Positions 35,666 through 49,000 of a stretch of 64,000 bases of DNA are shown one piece after another. Numbering within the stretch: position 1 is the stretch's first letter; each line of letters starts with the position of its first letter. Source of the stretch: Beroe forskalii (lineage: Eukaryota > Ctenophora > Nuda > Beroida > Beroidae); NCBI GenBank assembly GCA_011033025.1, contig WFMF01000541.1, positions 47,873-111,872 of the forward strand, in the 5' to 3' direction. Position numbers and translations under genes: made by a program. The notes below the pieces were generated by a model that searched no databases, had not been told where the DNA came from, and saw only the letters and a program-made list of their open reading frames with translations.

Positions 35666-38600
35666 AGTCTTCTCAGTGTTTCCAGGAAATGACGTTACAT
35701 CTTTTAAATTTGGGTGCCTGACCTTTCACCTCACGACTAATCCTAACCTTACCCAACGGCCAACGCCTTTACTCTAACCCAAACCCTCACCTTAACCTTT
35801 AGGTGAAATGTCCCGAAGTAAACAGTCCGTAGATCCCCTTAAAATGTTGTTCTAATTTGAACTGTTCGTCATGAGCTCACAACCCATGCAACTTGTGAAG
35901 TATCATAGAACCATATCACTCAGGAGAGCAGTATAGAACAAGTGTGGACGGAAGGGTACTTTATCCCCACAACTGAGTACGGTGCCGGGTGTCCTGAACT
36001 GTGTTATCTGTGTGGCAGTGCTGGATTAGACGCCTTCATCTACTGCTTCGCTTGCGCGGAACCATTCCATAAGTTAGTGAAATGTATGCTTTCACATTCC
36101 ACATTTTGATTAAAAGGTGGGTTCAGGCTTGAATTTGTCCCAAAGCGCCTCATGGGCAATATTGGAGGTTATGACTTCAAACCACCCACAAAATGTTGGT
36201 ACATGTGTCCGTGCCATCATACCCAACTCAAATCCCAAAATATCAGGGGTGAACCCCTTTAACAATTTATTGTCTTTTGAAAACAATAGAAGTATAACCT
36301 CAATTAACCTGTCCATATTTCAGTTATTGCTTTTGAAAACAATAGAGGTATATTGTATAAGTAGCTCTAATTAACTTGTCCCTGTTTCAGGTACTGTCTG
36401 GATATTGAGGATGATGACGTCATCACATCTGATTGGCGCTGTGAGCGGTGTATCCTGTGTGAAGTGTGTAACAAGGGAACGGAGGAAATGGTTAGTATTG
36501 GGGGGGGGGGGGGGCTGGGGGTTTGGGGGGTTACCTATCTTACTAAGGTTTTAGGGTATACAATTTTGATTTTTTTGAGTTTTTAAAACGTTTTTGAAAG
36601 TCTCTTGTCAACCATGACTCGCCTCCTCCTCAGCTACTAAAGTGTTGCGAGTGTTACCATACCTTCCATGCGTCCTGTCTCCCGGACACAAGTCTCAGAG
36701 TTCCCAGCAAGAACGGAGTGTGGAAGTGCGAATCCTGCCTCTTTTGTCGCAAGGTTGGCTTCCGTCACGATAATCACATGGATTTCTAAAGCTTCTGAGT
36801 TTTAACATTCTCGTGTCATTTAATGTTTTCAACTTGCCCACTAAGATCATGTGACCTTTTATCCCCCTAAATCTTCATGAAATTGAATCGAACATCTTAT
36901 AGCCATTGCTTTCAAACGAGTTTCACCACTATACACATTTTTCAGTGTGGTGTCAAAGGCGATAGTGACACTAAGTGGGTTTATGACTACTCAGTGTGTC
37001 GGCCCTGCGCAAAGCTTTACAGAAAAGGTGGGTGAGCTTGCATAACCTCTAATCCGGACATAAATCTCAGTGAAACTAGCTGATTTATTGTTTAAAAAAG
37101 ATGAATTTATAACGTTTGAATTTATAAAGTTAGAATTACATTCTTTTTAGCTTGATCGTAGAGAACCCTCAATTCTCCAAACACTGAAACACTGCACATT
37201 TTCAGGGAACTACTGTCCCCTGTGTGAGGCAGTGTACGAGGATGAGGACTACGATACTCCGATGGTTTCCTGCCAAGTGTGCGAGCATTGGGTCCATATT
37301 GAGGTGATTGACATACCGACTAACTTACGTACTGACAAGCAAAGCAACAAACAGTATCGCACCATTTTTCGTTTAGTGACGTATTACACATCTTGGCTCA
37401 TGTCACTTGAATAATAATGAGGTCTGAATCATTCTTCCTCAGTGCGAATCCATGACGCAACTCGAATACGAAGCTATGAGTAACTTGCCCGAAGATAAAG
37501 TGGTGTACGTGTGTAAGAGATGTTGCCGGGATAGTCTGTGGAAGCAGCAAATGATTAAGTGCATCCAGGAGAATCTAGCTCATGTTAGTGTGGGGGCTAT
37601 GTTTATGAGTCGCATTTTTTGCTATTATTTTCTAACAAATTCTTATTTTCCTCTATAATAATTTGCAACAAGATGACGAGCACCCTCAAAGGTGTGCTAA
37701 ATACTTTTACGATCATTCATGTCCAGCTTCATCAACCTCAAATTTGATTGTATAAGTGTATGAAGTAATTTCCTTCAGCTTAACTTACTTCAAGAAATGT
37801 TGTTTTGATTTTACCACTGAATATAAAAAGAGAAATATTCCTCAGTGTATCGAAGCCATGGGAGACATCCTAGACCAAGTCAAGATACGCGTGTACAAGT
37901 ACACATCAGTTCGTAGCATCAGACAGTTTGAAGCGGATGTGTTCCAGTATATCGCCTCAACTCCAGGCGCCGTGGGGACTTTCAGGACGGTAAGTTGGAC
38001 AAGTGATGACGTCATTATCATACCTCAACTTATGGGATTCTTGATGCATATCCCAGCCTAGGAGATGCTTTATAAGTTGCTTGTTAACGCAGGTCTTGAA
38101 CGAGTGTTTTCCTTGGTACTCCAAAGTGAAGAAGAGCGATTTTGAAGTGAAGACTCCCGTGAAAACCCCTCGGAAGATCCTGAAGTTTGAACACAACTTT
38201 ACCAACACCACTAAGAAAGGTGAATCGGTGCGGCTTCATTGGTCCACATTTGCAAATTAGTCTTATATTATTTGCTATCGCTTTACGGTTGCAAAGAGTC
38301 AAGAAAACTTATATTTGTAGATTTTAGAAATCCTCTTTTTGCAACGGATGAGAAAAACGCGCAAGTTTCTGAAACGATGACACTGTAACTATTTTTCAGT
38401 TCCTCAAAGCTACAAGAGTTCGTCGTTTGTTCAGAAAGACGATCGGCAGTGTGTTCTTTGCACACAAGTCGGTATGTTATATTTAGGGAGGTCCACAGTA
38501 CATTTTTTCGTAATATAATATGTGATCAAAAGTAAACCCAGGGTGTCAATAACCTTCAAATTTCTGTAAATATTATTCATGTTAGGCAGTGGTTCTTACA

Positions 38601-41600
38601 ATAACAGTGTCGAAACTCTTCATAAATCACAATCCAATGCCACTAATTTCATATCTCCAATTTCATATGAGCTTCTAAATGTTTTTTGTTATTGTTTTAC
38701 CTTTAGACTAAACAGTAAACATTCCCAAACAATTTTTTTGCTTATTGCTAAACCCACAAAACACCCTTTTCATAAATCAAAAAAAAATCGGGGATATTCT
38801 AAAAAGTACTATGTAAATAACAACATTTTAAAAATTTCAAAGACGAAGTAAATTTTTAAACTAGGGAACGGAAGGGAGGTTTGGGGGGGGGGGTTTTTGA
38901 AACTGGATACATGTCAATTTTTCTTGGAGTTCAGAGGTTTCCTTGACTTAAAAAAAAATTAAAAATTTCTCTTTAAACAATACAAAACTAAAATTCCTTT
39001 TTTTAATTTCCCTTTTTTAAAAAAGAGCCTGTCCCTATTTGGTTAAAGTATAGTGGGGGTGCTAAAAGGGGGGTGGGGGTTTAAAGGATAACCCCGGGGG
39101 TATAACCCCGACCCGCTGTTTTGAGGACAGAGTTTAACGTTGAGTCTCACAGTCCCTAGGGGAAAACTCAAGATGTAAGGGCCCTTTTTTTCAAGCATTC
39201 TAGGCCCCAATTAACTGGGAGGGGGAGCCAATTATACTAATTTTTTTAAAAAACCCCTTTTTTTTTTCCCCCAACCAAAATCTAAAAAACCTTTTTTTAA
39301 AAAGGGTGGGGGGAAGCCCCAAAAAAACCCCCTTTTTTTTTTTGGGGAGTTTTTTTTTTAATTTTTTACCCCAATTTGTTTTTCAAAACCTTCGGTTTAA
39401 ACATTAAAATTTAAACCTTTGTTCTTCCCCCTTTTATTTTGAAAATTTTTTGNNNNNNNNNNNNNNNNNNNNNNNNNNNNNNNNNNNNNNNNNNNNNNNN
39501 NNNNNNNNNNNNNNNNNNNNNNNNNNNNNNNNNNNNNNNNNNNNNNNNNNNNTTTAAAATGGTGGCACAGAATGAAAATTTCACCAATTGGATTTTGTCA
39601 ATTTGATTTTTGAATGGTACCTGGAAAATTAACCCCATAAACCCCCAAGTGGATATCGAAAAAGGCAAATGGGGGTTAAATTTTTGGGGGTTTATGGGGG
39701 TTTATGGGGGTTGGCCCCTCCCCAACACATTTACATGATAAGAAAGTCAAACCAAACTCTGGTTGCAAACATATGCTTACAATTGTTACACGCATATGTA
39801 TACAATTGTTACACATTTGTTCCAATTTTTTTCCAGAAACTATGTTCCACTTCCTCAAACGTTTCCAACGTGACGTACGGATGAAATATCATCAGATACA
39901 ATCTCTAGAGCATATGTAGCAACAATTTTAGTAGCTCTGACCCATTTGGACTGGTCAAAACAGCTCGAAAAATCGGCATATATGCGTACGAAAATAGGTG
40001 GCTTTGGCGGCTATCTGGCGGCGCCATGACGGCTGGCTGACCCTAAAAATTTATCAGAACTATCGATTCAATGTATCTTCAACACATTTACATGATAAGA
40101 AAGTCAAACCAAACCAAACTCTGGCCACAAACATATGCTTACAATTGTTACACGCATACGCGTATATGCTTACAATTGTTACACGTTTGTTCCACTGTTT
40201 CCAGAAACTATGTTCCACTTCTCCCAACGTTTCCAACGTGACGTACGGATGAAATATCATCAGATACACTCTCTAGAACATCTGTAGCAACAATTTAAGT
40301 ACCTATGACCCACTCTAAACCCTTAAAATTGCTTGAAAAAGCGGTATTTTTGAGTATGATAATAGGTGGTCTTGGCGGCTATGTAGCGTCACCATGGCGG
40401 CTAATCAACCCTAAAAACTTATCAAAACTATTGATTCAATCCCACTACAACATATTTGCATCATCAGAACTTCAATCTTGACTGAACTCTGGTCACTGGT
40501 ATATGCTTACAATTGTTACACGTATACGCGTATATGCTTACAATTGTTACAATTTGTTCCACTTTTGGGGAAAGATCATATGAATTGGGACATTTTAACG
40601 TCGGCACGCGCGAAAATTTTGACCTCCCTGTATATAAAGTTGATTTCAGCATCAAAAACCCGCGTTGCGCGCGCGCCGCGCGCGTTGTACGCGCGCGCGA
40701 TCTCGCCACATACAAAAACATGGGTATAACTCCGGAAATTAGCTGCATTTTGTCATGTTTACGATACCAGCTTGGCTCAAGTCCATATTCTAAATACTGC
40801 TGCTACGTTTAAATATAATCATTAATCTCCTATGACAGTTGAAGACTCTGATAAAAGGAGTAAACGCAGTGCTGCAGCTAAACGAAATAAACTTGCGATT
40901 CGGAAACCGGACAAGAAGGAAGAAGAATATGAGAAGTTGGAAGGGGGCTTAGTCAACTTATTGTGGAGAGAAAGTGTTTCTGTGCTTCACGGTGTCGCTA
41001 GGAAATAATGGGCATGTTTCGGCGTTACATCTTTGATTCTTTGAGAGTCCGACTTTGAACCTCACGACATTTCACCTCATGGCACTTACTCTCCCAGTCC
41101 TAACCGTCCCCAACTATAACCCTTACCTTGCCCAACGGCCAACGCCTTAACTTTAATCAAGAACCTAACCTTTGCCTTGAGGTGAAAAGTCCGACCAATG
41201 CCGATCCCCGCAAAAGTAACCAAATTGGTTACTCATGCAACTTGTGAAGTATCATGAACCCAATCACTCAGGAAAGTAGTATAGAGCAAGTGTGGACGGA
41301 AGGCTACTTCATCCCCACCACTGAGTACGGTGCTGGGTGTCCTGAACTGTGTTATCTGTGTGGCAGTGCTGGATTAGAGGCCTTCATCTACTGCTTCGCT
41401 TGCGCGGAACCATTCCATAAGTTCGTAAAATCTCACGTTTTAATTAAGGGGGTGGATTTCAGGCCAGATTTTGCTTCAAAGCATCACATGGGTAATAGGG
41501 GGGGGGGATCATGATTTTTTTGTATAATTGTCCAATGTGTACCCTGTTTTCTGAAGTTGGACAAAAATTCGTTGGACAAAAAATACAAATAAATACAAAA

Positions 41601-42990
41601 ATATACAAAAAAATACAAAAATAGTGAAAAATTTGTATTGTCATTCAGACATTTCCATCTATGTATTGAGTGGACTAAATCAATAATGAATCGTCTCTTA
41701 TTACAATTGCATTGTTTTGGTTATTAACAAACCAAACCACATAACATTAGGGCACACACTATGCCTTAGGTCCGCCTCCCGATGAGGTCCGCCGAAGCTG
41801 AACCGCTTTTTGATAAGATTATTGAGTCCTGTGGGGACTGTTCAATGAATGTTTCAGGATTAGAATGTCAGAGTAACGTTATGAAGTCACAAGTTCAATT
41901 TAATCGTGATCAGTGCCTTTTTCTAGTGCAGATGGACACTTTCTTACCGCATTTTGTCTATTTTGTTCAATTATGTGGTTGCACCAATTATGGGGTGAAG
42001 GAATCAGTTGCATTGATGTAACAGCTAAAGCTACAGTGCACAATGTAACTGCATTTTACCTACTTCTCTACTTGTATCATTGTATGGAATGGGAAGTCAG
42101 GGATGAGGACCCCAAATTTCTGTTTTTGAAAAACGCAAATTTGGAACCTCTCTTCGTACCCAGGATCCTTCAAATATTGGGTCGTCTCCAGGTGTGGGCT
42201 CCATCATACTACGAGTACGCTAGGGCCATAATTACGGGCAATCCCGTGTCTAGGGGGCTCTGCCAATATAAGAATATCAATATTTAGTTTTAAGCCCGTG
42301 TATCCAAAACAGAAACAATATGTGCTCCCTCAATTTACCAGCCCCAGTGATAGACTGCTAATTTTATTGTTCACACTCACTCTTTACAGTTGATAACTGG
42401 CATAAATTGGGTATGAATCACTGATAATCAGTGATTTATTATCGTTGTTGAACTCCAATTGATAATTCATGGAGTGGATATTGCAGATCTTTTTTCTTAC
42501 ATCTTATGTCCATGGACATACGACTTAAACTTCGGCCATTTTCAGAACTTTGCCTGCGGCCAAAATTTCTGAAGCCTAAATCAATCCCATTTTATTTCAT
42601 AGGTGTCTTGTGGTTTGCAATCGCCAAAATTTAAAAAGTTGTTAAAATTCCAAAAAAAAATCATGATTTATAAATCCTGAAAATTGAAATTTGGCAATTT
42701 TCTACCGTTTCTGAAGTTTTTTAGTTATTATTTCAAGAATATGAATTTAATCATGATTTTGAACTATCATTCGGATTTTGGACAATATGTTTTGCAATCA
42801 GACTTCGGCCTACCAACTGCCGAAGTTTAATTGCTAAAAATTTTGTCCAACTTTCATGATCAAATTCATGATCAAAAGCCGAATTTGACTTTTCATAACC
42901 GAAGCCGAAGTCAGGACCTAATAAAGTAATAACTTCGGCTTGATCTTCAAGTGGCCAAAATATCAATTTCGGTCGTTTCATACCTTCAAT

Positions 42991-43027
<37 letters not shown>

Positions 43028-46000
43028 CCAATATTTTGATTTTTGGATGTAGAAAGATACTGTAGCTTAAGTTGAATGATTTCAAATTTTTAAATCCTCT
43101 TGTAGGATCGACTTAGTTAAACAAAATCGTGGTTTTGGACAATAAGAAAAAACAAACATATTTACACGTTATATAACGGGCCTGATTAATTGTTTTTGAT
43201 GCTGATTATGATTTTATTATTAGTGTATTATTTTGACGAGGATCTTGGCAATGAAAGGATGACTCTTATAAACATTATAAAATTATTTTTTTATTTTTTT
43301 GTATTTTTGTATTTTTATGTCCAAAGTGTACCCTATTTTTCAAAATTGGACAAAAAATTGTTGGACAAAAAAATACAAAAAAATACAAATAAAACATGAT
43401 CCCCCCCCCGTAATATTGGGGATATGATTTAAAACCACTCTAAAAATTTTGGTACATGTTTCCTACCCAACTCATATCCCAAAATATTGTTAATACCAAA
43501 ATATCAGGGGTGAACCCCCTTAACAATTTTATTGTCTTTTGAAAACAATAGAAGTATAACTATTATTAGCTTGCCCCCTGTCTCAGGTACTGCTTTTGAA
43601 AACAATAGAGGTATATTGTATAGCTACAATTAACTTGTTTCTCTGTCAGGTACTGTCTGGATATTGAAGATGATGACGTCATCACATCTGATTGGCGCTG
43701 TGAGCGGTGTATCCTGTGTGAAGTGTGTAACAAGGGAACAGAGGAAATGGTTAGTATTTGGGGGGAATACCAACCCTACTCAGGTTTTGGGGGATAAAAG
43801 TTGGATTTTTTTAAGTTTTAAAGCGTTTTTGGAAAGTCTTTTGTAAACCACCACCCTTCCCCCCCTCAGCTACTGAAGTGTTGCGAGTGTTACCACACCT
43901 TCCACGCCTCCTGTCTCCCGGACACGAGTCTGCGGGTTCCCAGCAAGAACGGAGTGTGGAAGTGCGAATCCTGTCTATTTTGTCGCAAGGTTCGTTTTTT
44001 GGTGCAATATACAACTGAGCCTAGCACAATGACAATCTCGTTCGCGCGATATTCTCGCAACAGGAGCAACGATCACTCGACCGTTTAGCCTCGTCAAGAA
44101 TTCATGACATTGAAATTCTTATTAACTTTTTATAGCCACCTCTTTAAACTACTACATATGTTTTTCAGTGTGGTGTCAAAGGCGACAGTGACACTAAGTG
44201 GGTTTATGACTATTCTGTGTGTCGTCCCTGTGCTAAGCTTTACAGAAAAGGTGGGCTTCCGTCACCCTAATCCGGGCATTTGTCAGTGAAACTAGCCGAT
44301 TTGTTAATATTTAAAGAAAGATGAATTTCAAACGTTTGAATTGAGAATATATATATTATTTTAGCATAATCATAGAGAGCCCTCAATTCTCAAAACACTG
44401 CACATTTGCAGGTAACTACTGTCCCCTGTGCGAGGCAGTGTACGAAGATGAGGACTACGATACTCCGATGGTGTCCTGCCAAGTGTGCGAGCACTGGGTC
44501 CATATTGAGGTGACTGACATACAGACTTACAAAAATACTGACAAAGTGACTAGTGTGTGAGCACTGGGTTCATATTGAGGTGACTGACTTACAGACTTTC
44601 AAACGTACTGACAACCTTACAAGCGTGTGAGCACTGGGTCAATGTTGAGGCTAATGACATACTGACTTACAAACGTACTGACTAACTTACGAGTGTACGA
44701 GCATTGGGTTCATATTGAGGTGACTGACTTACACTATACAGAATAAAAAACGTACTGACAAGACGTGTATGAGTACTGGGTCCATAGTGAGGTGACTGCC
44801 TTACAGACTTACTATTAACATCTTAAAAAACGTCCCTACTGACAAACAAAGCAACAAACAGTCACGAACCATTTCTCGTCACGCCACGATTAGTGACGTA
44901 CTGCACATCCATGACTCCTGTCACTTAAATTACAATGAGGTCTGAACCATTATTCCTCAGTGCGAATCCATGACGCAACTCGAGTACGAAGCCATGAGTA
45001 ACTTACCAGAAGACAAAGTGGTGTATGTGTGTAAGAGATGTTGCAGGGATAGTCTGTGGAAGCAGCAAATGATTAAGTGCATCCAGGAGAATCTAGCTCA
45101 TGTTAGTGTGGGGTGGGGCGATGTTTATATGAGTCGCATGTTTTGCTATTTATGATAGCAAAAAGAAGAATTTTTCAGGAAATAGAAGTATTATTTTCTG
45201 AAAAATTGTTATTTTCCTCGTATTAGTTCACCTTCATCATCAGTCAATTTGATGAAGTAGTGTTGAAAAGATTCAGTTACTACAGAAATATTGTTTAATT
45301 TTACCATTTTGTTGTTGTGAACCAGTTGACTCCCTGCACCATAAGGGCTTTGAATTTTGAAATTATTGGGATGTACAAATCATAAGAGAATATGTTATTT
45401 AAAGATTAAAGACATGATCCTCATTGTATCGAAGCCATGGGAGACATCTTGGACCAAGTCAAGATACGCGTCTACAAGTACACTTCAGTTCGTAGCATCA
45501 GACAGTTCGAGGCAGATGTGTTCCAGTATATCGCATCTACTCCTGGGGCGGTGGGGACTTTCAGGACGGTGAGTTGGTGAAGTGATGACGGCATTGTTAT
45601 ACCTCAAGGTGGTGAATAAATGACGTTATTACCAAAGCTCAACGTGGTGAATTTATTACGTCATTATCATACCTCAACTAATGGGATACTAGATACGCTA
45701 CATAGCCTAGAAGGTGTATAGACTGTATACTAAGTTGCTCAATTTCAGGTCCTGAACGAGTGTTTTCCTTGGTACTCCAAAGTGAAGAAGAGCGATTTTG
45801 AAGTGAAGACCCCCGTGAAAACCCCTCGGAAGATCCTGAAGTTTGAACACAACTTTACCAACACCACTAAGAAAGGTGAATCGGAGTAGCTCCATTGATC
45901 CGGATATTTGAAAATTAGTCTTAAATTATTGGCTATCGCTTAACTTATATTTGTATATTTTATATATGCTTTTTTTTGTAACGGATGAGGAAAACGCGCA

Positions 46001-49000
46001 AGATTCTGATCTTTCATTGGAATATAAAACACGATAGGTCAATGATTGCTGACAAGATGTTGGTGAGTTCATCATCAATCAAATTCCAAGCCTGCCTCTA
46101 TCAACATCTGGGATGATAACTTTAGAATTTAACTAACCTGGAGACACCACAAGATGTACAACGTAGGCTGCCGCGTGATGCGAAAGTTCTAACCACTCAA
46201 CTGGAAAGTAGTGTCTTACCATTTGAACATAATCCAGTTAACCCAATGGAACCTAGACAGTTCCAAAGGTTTTGCTCGTTTGACTGAAACCACTAAAGCG
46301 ATTCTTCCTCAATCCAACTTCTGTGAAATCATGTTGTCTCTGTATCCATCAAAGGTGGTTCTTGTAAGTTCATAAAGAACCCTGGATTAGATGATCCTTC
46401 AGAGACTCCCTCGTTATCGGTCAGAGACCACCTGATCCATGCTCAACAAAAAAGCCATAATTAGTACTTTAAATTCATCCATGATTTTAATTGTTGTTTG
46501 TTTTCATTTTCTGTTGAATCTATTTGAATAGGCTGATAATTGTTTCTACTAGAAAATGTCTCCTGACTACCATTAAACAATTATTAATCAGAATAAACGA
46601 AAAAACCATTTCTGGCCTCCCAGACTTCACATATTATATTAGAAAATCTATGATTAAATCAACTGATTTATCTTATCTCAACAACATGAAGAATATTTGA
46701 GCCGCCAAGAACCCAAACCAAGAAAAGTCATCAGGTCACCTATGAACATAAAAGGAAATTGTTAGATTTTTCTGAATTGTATAAACCAATCTCAGCAAAA
46801 ATAAGTTTCGTTATCTTTATTTAGAACCTCATGATGTTTTCTCAAAACAATGGAGTGACCCTTCTGGGATGAAGTTTTTCATATTTAGAACTAAACAATT
46901 TCCTTGAAATGTGATGATCTTCAACGATTAATTGAACGATCAACGTGGTTAGACATTTGCAGATTTTACCTTTAAAGCTTTAACCATTTAATCCTGAAAC
47001 TTTATAATCATCCTCGAACTGCCATTTGTCATCAGGTATTTCAAGAATTATCAAAGCTATTTTTCATAGCTGTTTGTGCCAATAGACTTACATGCCTCCA
47101 CTACAAAAACCAACCAACTCATGAAAAGAGCTTCATCTCCTTGATTATTTCTTGTTCCAAGAATGATTAAACATATAACTGAAACAGTTAATTAAATAAA
47201 ATATCACCGGCACTCCAAGTCGAATAAGTGAGCCCTGTGACCTCAAAGAAATTAAGATACGCCAGGGTGGGGGGGATGAACAGCCATCCTTTCTAACTTG
47301 ATATGGAAAGGAAGAAGAAGAGGGTGGGAGAGAGAAAAGTGAGGAGGATCAGGTGAGTAGGGGTGGAGAGTGAGGAGGAGTCAGGGTGGGCTGGGAGTGG
47401 TGCTTGGGTGGGTGACTCTGCTGAGTGTGTCAGTGGGTGAATTGGCCGAATGTGAGTCAGGGTGTTTGAGGAGTCTGGGGCCAGAGGTGGGCACCAGTCG
47501 AGGTTCATTGTCCATAGAAAAACGCCCTCATGAGTTCTATCCGTGATCCATTTCAATAAAGAACTATGAATCAGCTTGTAGAGGATGCTTATAGTACAAA
47601 ACAGAGATACTCACATAGTTAAAATACTTTACCTTTTTCAATCCCGATGAATATATTCGAACACCAAACTCACCCCAGGATCTGTCCACCCTTTCGACTG
47701 AATCCCAAACCGAACAGGGCGAGTAAATCTTCAGAGTAAGATCCGGGATAGAATGCGTCCCATTCATCTTCACACACTCTCTAGTGGCAGCTACTTTCAG
47801 GCAAATGTTCACTTCACTCACTGTGATATCCACATTGAAGTGATCTCCCTGGAGTTCGTGCGGAATTCCAGGGGTGCTGCCACCGGTGTTAATCTCGAAC
47901 TGGGATAGAGTAGAATAAAAACATTAAAGCAATAGTGCACTATTATTTGGATCTTATTCGGTGACTGATAATTTGCAAACCATGGATTATATCCTAGCTA
48001 AAACAGGGTATTAGAACTGAGGGGTTCCGTAATCCGTACTAACTGACAATTGCGACATAAAATATGAGTAGCTAAAATATTAAGTCGGATTACTGAACTG
48101 ATTTCCTGAGGCTGCGATTATAATCTGAATTAGGATATGCAAGGACGCTGCCCCTTTCTCATTGACATCGTTTATTCGCGTCCCCGGAAATATTTGTATT
48201 CCACTCTGAGAAATATATAAGAAGTTGAGAAAATAATTAACAAATGACACAGTGACACGTTAACTCAAGGGTATTAAGTCGAGTATTTTTTTTGAAAGTG
48301 CTGAGTAAATAACGAAAATAACGCTGTTGTAAGATTCATTAGCTCCAATATTACGAAAATGCTAAGAATAAAAAGGTCTACTTAACCTGATAACCGCACT
48401 GCAAGACATCTCCCTGAATCCTGGTGATGTGGTCCCCACAGTCCACTAGGTTGGTTATTAGAACCGGAGATGTGATATCACCCGGCACTGGGCAGCCAAT
48501 GACGGATAGGGGGAGGAGGAGGAGGAAGAGAGTTAGAAAGAGCATGCTATCATTCTGATATATAGAATCTAGGGTTGTATCAAAAAAACTTGGTAACTTG
48601 GAAAAATGAAAAGAGTTGAATAACAAGTTATGTTGCAAAATTCCTCAAAAGTCAGAAACTCAAGTCAGGTGCAAGGTCAAACATTGGTAGAGATTCAACT
48701 GCTGATCATTCTATGATCTTATGAATTACGAGAACAGCTGTACGTCAAAATGGAAGACAAAGACAATTTGCCTTTGTCCTCTTTGTACGTTACCGAGTCA
48801 AACAGAAATCAATCAACCATTCATGGAAAAGAATAAATCTAGAAATAGCATCTGTTGACATCACTTTGATGAGTAACACCCATACCACTCACATGGACGG
48901 GCCCTATTTTAGGTTTCAGGTTACACGCATTAATCTAAGAACTTCAATCCTCATTGATCCCAAGCCTGACACTCACCAGCCTTCTCATTATATTGGAATT

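Noticed and set aside
39411-39668. ORF across the N gap
   Set aside because: It reads through unknown bases and homopolymer-broken sequence.
41913-42287. 124-codon ORF inside the G-run element as a transposase
   Set aside because: The other copy (3447 on) is broken by indels, and no transposase motif is visible.
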